A stretch of 33,330 bases of DNA from an uncultured Methanomassiliicoccales archaeon (GTDB lineage: Archaea; Thermoplasmatota; Thermoplasmata; SG8-5): the NCBI GenBank assembly GCA_938004075.1, contig CALKWP010000071.1, positions 1 to 33,330 on the forward strand, written 5' to 3'. The notes under the pieces are model-generated. The model was not told the DNA's origin and ran no database searches. It worked only from the letters and a program-made list of their open reading frames with translations. Positions 10,130 through 17,189 of the stretch are shown in pieces. Within the stretch, counting starts at the first letter, position 1. Each line of letters starts with the position of its first letter. The position numbers and the translations under genes are program-made.

Positions 10130-10650
10130 CAGACCACCCACACGAAAATAATGATGATGACATCATTTATGGAATCTGGCGATATTTCGAACTGGCTAGC
10201 TGAGCGGGTGGGTGGAAGTTCCTCCATGCATGATGGGCCATCAGATATGAAAATTGAATCTCCATTGCAGGAAATCGCGAAGCCCAGGCCGGGGCGTATG
10301 ATGAGATTGCAGGCCCTCAGTGTTTCCCCATTGTATTCAGTGAAGTCATAATCGCTTGGGCCATTACCGAGTATCATGGCCTCGTCGCAGAGAAGCTGGG
10401 ATATGCTCCTGCTTGAATTGCCCAGGTTAACTGTCTCGCCATTGGGGCCATCATATGCGAGGCCGCTCAATTCTGTTTTTAGCACGGTCGTCGAAAAATC
10501 CCTGGCGTACTGCTGAAGTGTGGATGAATCCTGAACGGTTGTGCGGTTGAACCCAGTTGCACCAATCACCACCGCGGATGCGATTAACATGATGGTCATG
10601 AACATGATGGCATCAACAATGGCTGCCTGTCCGCTGGTATCGAGTTTCAT
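10129..10650 (-). CDS. Pilin-like membrane-anchored protein
   Basis: A 173-residue protein that starts MKLDTSGQAAIVDAIMF and continues into one hydrophobic helix, about residues 10-30. The Gly-Gln before a hydrophobic stretch with an acidic residue is reminiscent of archaeal type IV prepilin processing sites. The remainder is predicted extracellular. The ATG at 10650 overlaps the upstream stop as ATGA and has GGAGGC upstream; the ATG five codons earlier is less likely. The stop overlaps the start of the giant protein in the same way, so all three genes are translationally coupled. Probably a minor pilin or a partner of the giant protein. No assembly ATPase or prepilin peptidase gene is in the window. 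Confidence 0.65.
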   Translation of the reverse strand: MKLDTSGQAAIVDAIMFMTIMLIASAVVIGATGFNRTTVQDSSTLQQYARDFSTTVLKTELSGLAYDGPNGETVNLGNSSRSISQLLCDEAMILGNGPSDYDFTEYNGETLRACNLIIRPGLGFAISCNGDSIFISDGPSCMEELPPTRSASQFEISPDSINDVIIIIFVWVV

Positions 10651-11135
10651 GTAACAGGCCTCCATACTGAGACAGACATTCTAGCGAAGCCCATGACGCC
10701 GCCGTCATCAATGTTGACACAAGTGTGATAAATCGCAACCTCGGCATTGGCAGGTATTTCAGATGTTTGAATCTCGGTGTTCAGCGTGATGTTCCCGGTA
10801 TCGGCATCCATGCATTGGATTATTATGCGATATTCGAAACCGATAATTGTGGAATTGAATTCCTGGCAGAAGTCATTACGGGAAAGTTTCAGAAGGCATT
10901 CGCGGTTAAAAATTCCGGGGCCAGAATCACCAGAGAGCAACTCGGAACTCCTGACAAGTTCGGCAAAGGCTAGACAAGTTTCCTGAAGTTTGGCCCTCTC
11001 GCGGCCCTCGTTCATGGAGATTGCCGCATGCGCCACGCTAACCGAGAAAAGCGAAACCGCTACAAGAACAACAAGAATGACTGGCAACTCTTCGAAAGCG
11101 CCAGCAATTGCATCATCTCCCCGGATTTTCGGCAA
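10647..11135 (-). CDS. Pilin-like protein, first gene of the surface-protein operon
   Basis: A short basic leader (PKIRGDDAIAGAFEELP) precedes a hydrophobic helix of about 20 residues (VILVVLVAVSLFSV), then an extracellular domain with four cysteines. This N-terminus resembles archaeal type IV pilin-like proteins. I place the start at the TTG at 11135, which has GAGAGGG just upstream and gives a 162-residue product. The frame is open to another TTG at 11207, but that adds a Cys/Pro-rich piece unlike a pilin leader. It is coupled to the next gene by an ATGA overlap. The exact start is uncertain. Confidence 0.55.
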   Translation of the reverse strand: MPKIRGDDAIAGAFEELPVILVVLVAVSLFSVSVAHAAISMNEGRERAKLQETCLAFAELVRSSELLSGDSGPGIFNRECLLKLSRNDFCQEFNSTIIGFEYRIIIQCMDADTGNITLNTEIQTSEIPANAEVAIYHTCVNIDDGGVMGFARMSVSVWRPVT

Positions 11136-11213
11136 ATTCCCTCTCGGGCACCCTACGGGGAGACGGTACTTAATACAATGCGGCTGGTAAAATGCCTGAA
11201 CGAACAAAACAGA

Positions 11214-11225
11214 TTCTAATTAGAA
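11214..11225. repeat. 12-base perfect palindrome between thiC and the pilin operon
   Basis: The sequence TTCTAATTAGAA is a perfect palindrome. It lies 13 bases beyond the thiC stop and about 80 bases upstream of the pilin operon start. It could be an operator for the pilin operon or part of the thiC transcript end. No T-tract terminator accompanies it. Confidence 0.4.
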
Positions 11226-11237
11226 GTCAATGATTTC

Positions 11238-12509
11238 TTATTTCAAATATTCTTTTGTGATCTTTATAGCGCAGTATTTTCCGCACATCGAGCAGACTTC
11301 CTCATCGCCCTTCCCGGGTCCGCGCCCGGCCCTTCTGGCCTTTGCATGCTCCGGGTCCAGGCAATTGCTGAATTGGCCTTCCCAGTCAAGCTCCGCCCGC
11401 GCTTTGGAAATCGCAATATCCCGCTCCATGCTCCCGCCTCGGGAGATGTCGGCGGCATGGGCTGCCAGCTTGCTGGTTATTGTTGCGACCTTGATGTCCT
11501 CGATTGTCGGTAGGCACAGGTGTTCGGACGGGCTCACATCGCACAGGAAATCGGCGCCATAATGACCGGCCATCGCGCCGCCGATTGCTCCGGTGATGTG
11601 GTCATAGCCAGGCGCAATGTCCGTGACCAGTGGCCCCAGAACGTAGAATGGGGCGCCATCGCATATGGTCTTTTCCAGCCTGACATTGGCCTCAATCTGA
11701 TGAAGCGGAACATGGCCCGGGCCTTCCACCATGGCCTGAACATCGGCGGCCCGTGCGCGTTTCACGCACTCGCCCAGAATTATCAATTCACTAATCTGGG
11801 CGGCATCGGTAGCGTCCGCAATGCAGCCCGGCCGGAAGCCGTCCCCCAGGCTCAGGGTGAACTCGTATTGCTTGGCGAGTTCCAGCAGATAATCGTAATT
11901 GGCATAAAGCGGATTCTCTTTGTCATTGTGAAGTATCCAGGCGGTGAGGAAGGAGCCGCCGCGGCTGACGACGCCAGTGAGACGTTTTGATTTTCGCAGG
12001 CTCTCGATGCTCTTCCGAGTCACTCCGCAATGCACGGTCATGAAATCCACTCCGTCCCTGGCATGGGTTTCTATTCCCTTGAAGATGTCATCCTCCGTCA
12101 TGTCAACAACCGCGCTCTTGCGAGCGTATTCGAGACCGGCCTGGTAAATTGGGACAGTTCCGATGGGTACATTGATCGATTTTATTATCATTCTGCGGAT
12201 GGCATCGATGTCGCCGCCGGTGCTGAGATCCATGATGGTGTCTGCGCCAAGAGCAATTGCGACGCTGGCCTTTTCCAGCTCCTCATCCGGATTTATGCAA
12301 TCCTCGGAAGTTCCAAGATTCACATTGACCTTAACGGTGAGGCCCTCCCCCACGCCCAGCGGTTTCGGGGAATGAATGGGATTTCTGGGAATGATTATGC
12401 GGCCTGTGGCAACTCCCCTGGCGATTTTGCTCGGCTCGACGCCTTCGCGCAGCGCCACCTCTCTTGCCAGGTCAGAAATTCCCTTCCTGGCATCGGACAT
12501 AATTGACAT
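11238..12509 (-). CDS. thiC: Phosphomethylpyrimidine synthase ThiC
   Basis: ThiC is a radical-SAM enzyme that rearranges aminoimidazole ribotide (AIR) to HMP phosphate in thiamine biosynthesis. The 423-residue length and the central blocks are typical: VNVNLGTS, ADTIMDLSTGG, FMTVHCGV, GDGFRPGC, MVEGPGHVPL, LGPLVTDIAPGYDHI. The C-terminal cluster-binding motif is CSMCGKYC, with three residues between the second and third cysteine. The bacterial enzymes I remember have four. The ATG at 12509 fits a leaderless transcript from the TATA element at 12529-12540; an ATG three codons in is possible. The leader is too short for a TPP riboswitch. It lies between meaB and the pilin operon on the same strand, without an obvious functional link. 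Confidence 0.95.
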   Translation of the reverse strand: MSIMSDARKGISDLAREVALREGVEPSKIARGVATGRIIIPRNPIHSPKPLGVGEGLTVKVNVNLGTSEDCINPDEELEKASVAIALGADTIMDLSTGGDIDAIRRMIIKSINVPIGTVPIYQAGLEYARKSAVVDMTEDDIFKGIETHARDGVDFMTVHCGVTRKSIESLRKSKRLTGVVSRGGSFLTAWILHNDKENPLYANYDYLLELAKQYEFTLSLGDGFRPGCIADATDAAQISELIILGECVKRARAADVQAMVEGPGHVPLHQIEANVRLEKTICDGAPFYVLGPLVTDIAPGYDHITGAIGGAMAGHYGADFLCDVSPSEHLCLPTIEDIKVATITSKLAAHAADISRGGSMERDIAISKARAELDWEGQFSNCLDPEHAKARRAGRGPGKGDEEVCSMCGKYCAIKITKEYLK

Positions 12510-12528
12510 TGTGACGTACTATTGCCTT

Positions 12529-12540
12529 GCATGATAAAAA
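12529..12540 (-). promoter_or_regulatory. TATA-like promoter element for thiC
   Basis: On the minus strand this reads TTTTTATCATGC, at -31 to -20 from the thiC ATG. It abuts the 3' end of meaB, so thiC has its own promoter. Confidence 0.55.
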
Positions 12541-12541
12541 T

Positions 12542-13486
12542 CTATCTGTGTTTTAGAAAGCCGCTCATGCACTGACTGGCTGCCGTGTAGGGGTCTATTT
12601 CCCTGTTCATGATACTCTCTACCAAGCACTCAAGCTGGGAATCATCAACAATATCTTTCAGAAGATGCCTGGTGACCTCTTGGTTCAATATCGCAAGAAA
12701 TTCATCCTTAGTCCTTCTCCTGTTGATTATTGCGAGATGGCCGGTTTCCTTTAGAAGTGTGTAATGTGATTCGATTGTTTTCCTTAGCTCCTCAATCCCT
12801 ATCGAGTCGCTGGCAATTGTTTTTAAAACCTGAGGGGCCCATGGCAACGGTTCAGTGTTCAATTCCAGCATCGCCATCAGCTCGGTTGCGGTCCTTTCAG
12901 CGCCCTGCCGATCTGCCTTGTTCACCACGAAAATATCGCCAATCTCCATTATTCCGGCTTTTATCGTCTGGATGTCATCACCCAGGCCCGGCATTTCGAC
13001 CAGAATAGTGGTGTGAGCGTGAGAGGCAATCTCAACCTCCGACTGACCTGCGCCCACGGTTTCAACAAGTATCTTGTCCATGCCGAACGCATCCAGGACC
13101 TTCACCGCTTCCCCGGTTGCGCTGGCAAGGCCGCCCAGGTGCCCGCGGGTGCCCATGCTGCGAATGAAAACGCCCTGGTCCGTGTTCAGGTCGGACATGC
13201 GTATGCGGTCGCCCAGAATGGCTCCGCCGGTGAAGGGACTTGAGGGGTCCACGGCAATTATTCCAACTTTTTTATTTAATTTTCTATATGATTTTGCCAG
13301 CCGATCGACAAGTGTGCTCTTGCCCGCGCCCGGCGGACCTGTAATGCCGATTATGTGGGCGTTTCCCGTGTGGGGGTGAAGGAGCGCCTGGGCTTCCCTG
13401 ATGGATGTATCATCATTCTCAATCATTGTGATGAGCCTGGCTACAGCCCTCTTGTCACCTTTCAGGATGCGATCCACAATATCCAT
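12542..13486 (-). CDS. meaB: Methylmalonyl-CoA mutase-associated GTPase MeaB
   Basis: A G3E-family GTPase that loads and protects the adenosylcobalamin cofactor of methylmalonyl-CoA mutase. The 314-residue protein shows Walker A GPPGAGKST, the family block VDPSSPFTGGAILGDR, the MGTRGHLGG segment, the switch VETVGAGQSE, and the guanine-specificity motif NKAD. It starts one base after the stop of the mutase B12-binding subunit gene, so the two are an operon. The large mutase subunit and the epimerase are not in the window. Confidence 0.94.
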   Translation of the reverse strand: MDIVDRILKGDKRAVARLITMIENDDTSIREAQALLHPHTGNAHIIGITGPPGAGKSTLVDRLAKSYRKLNKKVGIIAVDPSSPFTGGAILGDRIRMSDLNTDQGVFIRSMGTRGHLGGLASATGEAVKVLDAFGMDKILVETVGAGQSEVEIASHAHTTILVEMPGLGDDIQTIKAGIMEIGDIFVVNKADRQGAERTATELMAMLELNTEPLPWAPQVLKTIASDSIGIEELRKTIESHYTLLKETGHLAIINRRRTKDEFLAILNQEVTRHLLKDIVDDSQLECLVESIMNREIDPYTAASQCMSGFLKHR

Positions 13487-13487
13487 T

Positions 13488-13889
13488 CTACTGCTTCCTG
13501 ACAGCTTTTCTGTGAAAATCTATGATCTCTTCAAGCGGCGTCCCAGGGCCAAAAACAATGGAGATGCCGGCCTCCTTCAGAGCTGGGACGTCGTCCTCGG
13601 GAATTATGCCTCCGCCCGTCACGATGATATCTGAAGCGTCGCGTTCCCTGAGCAATTTCATCACCTTGGGGAACAGCGTCATGTGAGCTCCGGAAAGGCA
13701 GCTCAGGCCGATGAAGTCCACATCCTCCTGGATTGCAGTCTCGACAATCTGCTCGGGTGTCTGATGGAGACCGGTGTATATGACTTCCATTCCGGCATCC
13801 CTCAATGCCCTGGCCACCACCTTGGCGCCCCTGTCATGGCCATCCAGGCCCGGTTTCGCAATAAGCACCCTGATTCTAGTCTCGCTCAT
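13488..13889 (-). CDS. mcmA2: Methylmalonyl-CoA mutase, B12-binding small subunit
   Basis: A stand-alone B12-binding domain of 133 residues. The cobalamin-coordinating signature DGHDRG (DxHxxG) lies near residue 16, with GLSCLSGAH and VTGGGIIPEDD further on, as in the C-terminal domain of methylmalonyl-CoA mutase. Archaea commonly encode this subunit separately from the catalytic one. The ATG at 13889 has AAGGA upstream, and a TATA-like stretch (13918-13926) lies about 30 bases before it. Together with meaB it supports interconversion of methylmalonyl-CoA and succinyl-CoA. Other small B12 mutase subunits are the alternative. Confidence 0.92.
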   Translation of the reverse strand: MSETRIRVLIAKPGLDGHDRGAKVVARALRDAGMEVIYTGLHQTPEQIVETAIQEDVDFIGLSCLSGAHMTLFPKVMKLLRERDASDIIVTGGGIIPEDDVPALKEAGISIVFGPGTPLEEIIDFHRKAVRKQ

Positions 13890-13935
13890 GTTATCAGTTC
13901 CTTAATGGGCTTGAAGTGTAAAAAGTTTACCCATA

Positions 13936-14529
13936 TCACTTCTGTTCCTGAAATTCGCTCGGTTCCTCTATGTTCAAAAGGTCGCGCTTTCTCCGTTCTT
14001 CTTCCATTTTTTCAAGGGCAGCACGCTTCTCTTCCAACTTCTCCTCGAGCATCTTGTACCATTCGTCTGTATCTGACCTAAGGACCTGCCTTTCCACCTT
14101 GAATGTGGATGCCATTATTGTGTTCTCTGCGAACATCCTGCCGAAAACAGAGCCAAGCAGGGACAAGGGCAGTACCGTGATTATGGTCAGCATGATTTCC
14201 TTGGTCAGATCGACGAATACGACGGCACCGGTTGGGTCTATCACTACCCCAAGTATGAAGGGGGACAGGAGCGTCACAGCAACCAAAATTGTGGCTGTGA
14301 TCATCATCATTATGGTTCCAATGACGGCATTCACAGCCTCCTGGTCTGCGGTTACAATGCCCAGGATGAGACCGCACATTATGGGGCTTATCAGGAACAG
14401 AGAAGCGCCAGGATTGAAGCTAGTGTACGATGAAAGGGAATTGGTGACATAGAAGAAAGCCACAATTGTACCGGCGGATAATGACCATATCAACAGTTTG
14501 ATGCGGCTGCTGGAGAACATCTCAGACAT
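13936..14529 (-). CDS. Membrane protein with C-terminal coiled coil
   Basis: A 197-residue protein of unknown family. Four hydrophobic helices cover about residues 8-140. A highly charged C-terminal helix rich in Glu, Lys and Arg (EEKLEEKRAALEKMEEE) is probably a cytoplasmic coiled coil. The frame stays open upstream, but the extra residues overlie the previous gene and are Cys/Met-rich. The ATG at 14529 overlaps the upstream stop by eight bases and follows AGGTG. It is the last gene of the unit that starts with the opp genes, so a role beside peptide transport is possible but unproven. Confidence 0.65.
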   Translation of the reverse strand: MSEMFSSSRIKLLIWSLSAGTIVAFFYVTNSLSSYTSFNPGASLFLISPIMCGLILGIVTADQEAVNAVIGTIMMMITATILVAVTLLSPFILGVVIDPTGAVVFVDLTKEIMLTIITVLPLSLLGSVFGRMFAENTIMASTFKVERQVLRSDTDEWYKMLEEKLEEKRAALEKMEEERRKRDLLNIEEPSEFQEQK

Positions 14530-15079
14530 ATCTGACAAACACCTCACCAAAAAAGCCGAACGCGATCTTGCTTTCCACATCTGGGTAATCCGGAAGGCGG
14601 AACCAAAGCATGCCCCCTGTGTAAGCATACAATTTATCATCGCCATCAAGGGCATATTCCAATCTATCCTTGTATAACGTATCTGACATTATAACATGAG
14701 ATACTGGCACTTCCCTGACGATTCCGCCCTGCACAGTTCCGTTATTGTCATTGGTTGAGCCGGAACCGATGTATCTGTCGAAAGAGGTGATGGTGGATGT
14801 GTCTCTATCCACATAGGTTTGATACTCCACCCTGTAAATCTCAATGTCAAGGCTGGATGGATTGTTCAGCGTTACCATGACATTGATGAATACCTCACCG
14901 GTGGCATTGTTTTGGACAATGCGGAATGATGATATCTCTGCTTCGGCAGAGACCAGAGTGTCTGCAATCTTGGTGTATTCAGATGCAACATAACACAGGC
15001 CGCCGGCTGAGACAAGTGCCACTATCACCAGCAGTATGCCGATGACGTCAGTAACCGGAAGTTTCCTTGTTTTGCTCAT
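14522..15079 (-). CDS. Membrane-anchored extracellular protein, LEA14-like fold possible
   Basis: A 185-residue protein with one N-terminal hydrophobic helix, about residues 10-32, and a predicted extracellular beta-rich domain. The stretch FINVMVTLNNPSSLDIEI resembles the N-P-x-x-hydrophobic pattern of LEA14/WHy domains, which is only a suggestion. Two ATG codons occur in tandem. The second, at 15079, is better spaced from AGAGGG. The gene starts a few bases after the oppF stop, so it is cotranscribed with the transporter. No enzymatic motif is seen. Confidence 0.6.
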   Translation of the reverse strand: MSKTRKLPVTDVIGILLVIVALVSAGGLCYVASEYTKIADTLVSAEAEISSFRIVQNNATGEVFINVMVTLNNPSSLDIEIYRVEYQTYVDRDTSTITSFDRYIGSGSTNDNNGTVQGGIVREVPVSHVIMSDTLYKDRLEYALDGDDKLYAYTGGMLWFRLPDYPDVESKIAFGFFGEVFVRYV

Positions 15080-15086
15080 CATCCCT

Positions 15087-16157
15087 CTATTCCATACCGG
15101 ATTTATGGCTCTTCTTGATTATTTCCTCGAATGATTCCAGTGGTGCGGTGGCGAAGGATATCTCGCCAGCAAAGTGGCATTGCGCGAAGTGACCAGTTTT
15201 AACCTCTCTCATCAGTGGCTTCTTCTCCTTGCAGATGTCCTTTGCGTACAGGCATCTCGGATGGAACGGGCAACCAGTGGGCAGGTTGATGGGTGAAGGC
15301 AGGTCGCCCTTGATTTCCGTTCTGCCTCTTGACATCTTGGGGTCCGGAATCGGCACTGCGGAGAGCAGAGCCTTCATGTATGGATGGTAGGGGTGTCGAA
15401 TGACATCCTCCGAGGGCCCGTATTCCACAAGGTTTCCCAGGTACATCACGCCGATGTAGTCGCTCATGTATCTCGAGACGGACACGTCATGAGTCACGAA
15501 CAGGAAGGGAATTTTGTACTGGTTCTTCAACCCCAACATCAGGTTCATGATTCCTGCGCGGATGGACACGTCGAGCATGGACACTGGTTCATCGGCTACA
15601 ATGAACTCCGGCCTGAGAGCCAGTGTTCTGGCAATGGATACACGCTGCCTCTGTCCGCCGCTCAATTCATGCGGGAACCTTCCGATGTATTCGGAAGCTG
15701 GCTTGAGTTCTGCGTATTCCAATGCCTTGGCCACCATGTCCTCGCGTTCCTCGTAGGAGTCGCCCACGCCATGAACTATCAGCGGCTCTGCCACAGTATC
15801 GAACACTGTGAATCTCGGGTTCAGCGATTCATACGGGTCCTGGAAGACCATCTGCACCTTTCTCCTGTAGTCCTTCAGTTCCTTGCCCTTTTTGGGGGCA
15901 ATATCATCGCCGTGGAAATACATGTGGCCGGAGGTCGGGTCATCCAGGCGCACCAGCAATCTGCCGGTGGTTGTCTTTCCGCAACCGGATTCGCCCACAA
16001 GCCCGAGAACCTTTCCCTTCTCAATGTTGAAGGAAATGTCGTCCACTGCGTGAACAAATAACTGATCCTTGCTTACGAGGGATTTCAACATTCCCTGCTT
16101 GACCTCGAAGTATTTTCTCAGATTTTCCACTTTGATAACTATGTCGGATTCGGCCAT
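15087..16157 (-). CDS. oppF: Oligopeptide ABC transporter ATP-binding protein OppF
   Basis: One of the two cytoplasmic ATPases that drive peptide import. The 356-residue protein has Walker A GESGCGKTT, Q-loop MVFQDPYES, the signature LSGGQRQR, Walker B FIVADEPVSMLD and the switch His in FVTHD. The C-terminal extension carries the Opp/Dpp four-cysteine region (GCPFHPRC, C in DICKE, and AQCHF), which may bind a metal cluster. The ATG at 16157 overlaps the oppD stop as TGATG, with GAGGTGATC upstream. Confidence 0.95.
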   Translation of the reverse strand: MAESDIVIKVENLRKYFEVKQGMLKSLVSKDQLFVHAVDDISFNIEKGKVLGLVGESGCGKTTTGRLLVRLDDPTSGHMYFHGDDIAPKKGKELKDYRRKVQMVFQDPYESLNPRFTVFDTVAEPLIVHGVGDSYEEREDMVAKALEYAELKPASEYIGRFPHELSGGQRQRVSIARTLALRPEFIVADEPVSMLDVSIRAGIMNLMLGLKNQYKIPFLFVTHDVSVSRYMSDYIGVMYLGNLVEYGPSEDVIRHPYHPYMKALLSAVPIPDPKMSRGRTEIKGDLPSPINLPTGCPFHPRCLYAKDICKEKKPLMREVKTGHFAQCHFAGEISFATAPLESFEEIIKKSHKSGME

Positions 16158-17185
16158 CAGATCACCTCGCTAAGTTGACCGTTGAATATCTCCAGCGCAA
16201 AGTGGCATGCCGAGTGATGGTTCGGCTCAACCTCCACGAGTTCTGGAACCTGTTCCTTGCAGATGCTTTTGGCGTATTTGCAGCGCGGGTGGAATCTGCA
16301 GCCTGGCGGCGGGTTCGAAAGGTCAGGCGGGGAACCGGGTATGGAGTACAGTGGTTTCTTCTCACCCACAATGCTGGGGAAGGAAGCCATCAGACCGATA
16401 GAGTACGGGTTGGAGGGTCTTGAGAACACGGATGCGATGTCACCGTATTCCATGATTCTTCCGGCATACATGATGGCGATCTTCTTGGCCACTTCCGCCA
16501 CCACTGATATGTCGTGGGTGATGATTATCATGGCCATTCCCAGGCGCCTCTGCAAATCCCTTATCTCTGCAAGGACCCTGTCCTGCATGATGACATCCAG
16601 CGCGGTCGTCGGCTCATCGGCTATGATGAGTTTCGGGTTGCATGCAAGGGCCATGGCAATCATGCCTCTCTGCCTCATGCCGCCGCTGTACTCATGGGGA
16701 TATCCATCAATCCTTCCGACATCCAGGCCAACGAGTTTGAACAGCTCGATCACCTTTTTCCGAGCTTCCTGCTTGGAAATGTCCTCGTGAGCGAGTATTG
16801 CCTCTGCAATCTGGTCGCCTACCTTGTGCACAGGGTTGAAAGCATTCATGGCACTCTGGAATATCATCGATATCTGTTTCCAGCGCACCTCCCTCATTAC
16901 CTGGTCCACATATTTGGCCTTCTTTCTTTTTGGGAGGGATTTTTCCTCTTCGCTACCGGCAATGACGCGCCCATCGAAGGTAATTTTTCCTCCGATGATA
17001 TCCCCGTTGGGAGGCAGCAATCTTGTTATGGCAAATGCCGCGGTCGTCTTTCCGCAACCGGATTCTCCCACAAGCCCCAGGGTATCGCCCTTCTCGAGCT
17101 TGAACGAGACTCCGTCCACTGCTTTCACTTCTCCTCTGACTATCGAGAAATAAACTTTCAGGTCTTCTACTTCAAGCAATGCCAT
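16157..17185 (-). CDS. oppD: Oligopeptide ABC transporter ATP-binding protein OppD
   Basis: The partner ATPase of OppF. The 342-residue protein has Walker A GESGCGKTT, a Q-loop in MIFQSAMNAFNP, the signature YSGGMRQRG, Walker B LIIADEPTTALD and the switch His in IITHD. The C-terminal four-cysteine region is GCRFHPRC, C in SICKE, and SACHF. The signature with Met-Arg-Gln-Arg and the MNAFNP block are typical of OppD/DppD rather than OppF. The start has a strong Shine-Dalgarno (GGAGGTGAG), and the oppC stop lies five bases upstream. Confidence 0.95.
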   Translation of the reverse strand: MALLEVEDLKVYFSIVRGEVKAVDGVSFKLEKGDTLGLVGESGCGKTTAAFAITRLLPPNGDIIGGKITFDGRVIAGSEEEKSLPKRKKAKYVDQVMREVRWKQISMIFQSAMNAFNPVHKVGDQIAEAILAHEDISKQEARKKVIELFKLVGLDVGRIDGYPHEYSGGMRQRGMIAMALACNPKLIIADEPTTALDVIMQDRVLAEIRDLQRRLGMAMIIITHDISVVAEVAKKIAIMYAGRIMEYGDIASVFSRPSNPYSIGLMASFPSIVGEKKPLYSIPGSPPDLSNPPPGCRFHPRCKYAKSICKEQVPELVEVEPNHHSACHFALEIFNGQLSEVI

Positions 17186-17189
17186 GTGC

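Noticed and set aside
9503..10351. 282-residue plus-strand open frame opposite the pilin operon
   Set aside because: Its composition follows the antisense of the giant surface protein and the pilin gene, has no domain-like pattern, and lacks a ribosome binding site.
12510..12541. TPP riboswitch upstream of thiC
   Set aside because: The space between the TATA element and the start codon is only about 20 bases, far too short for the aptamer.
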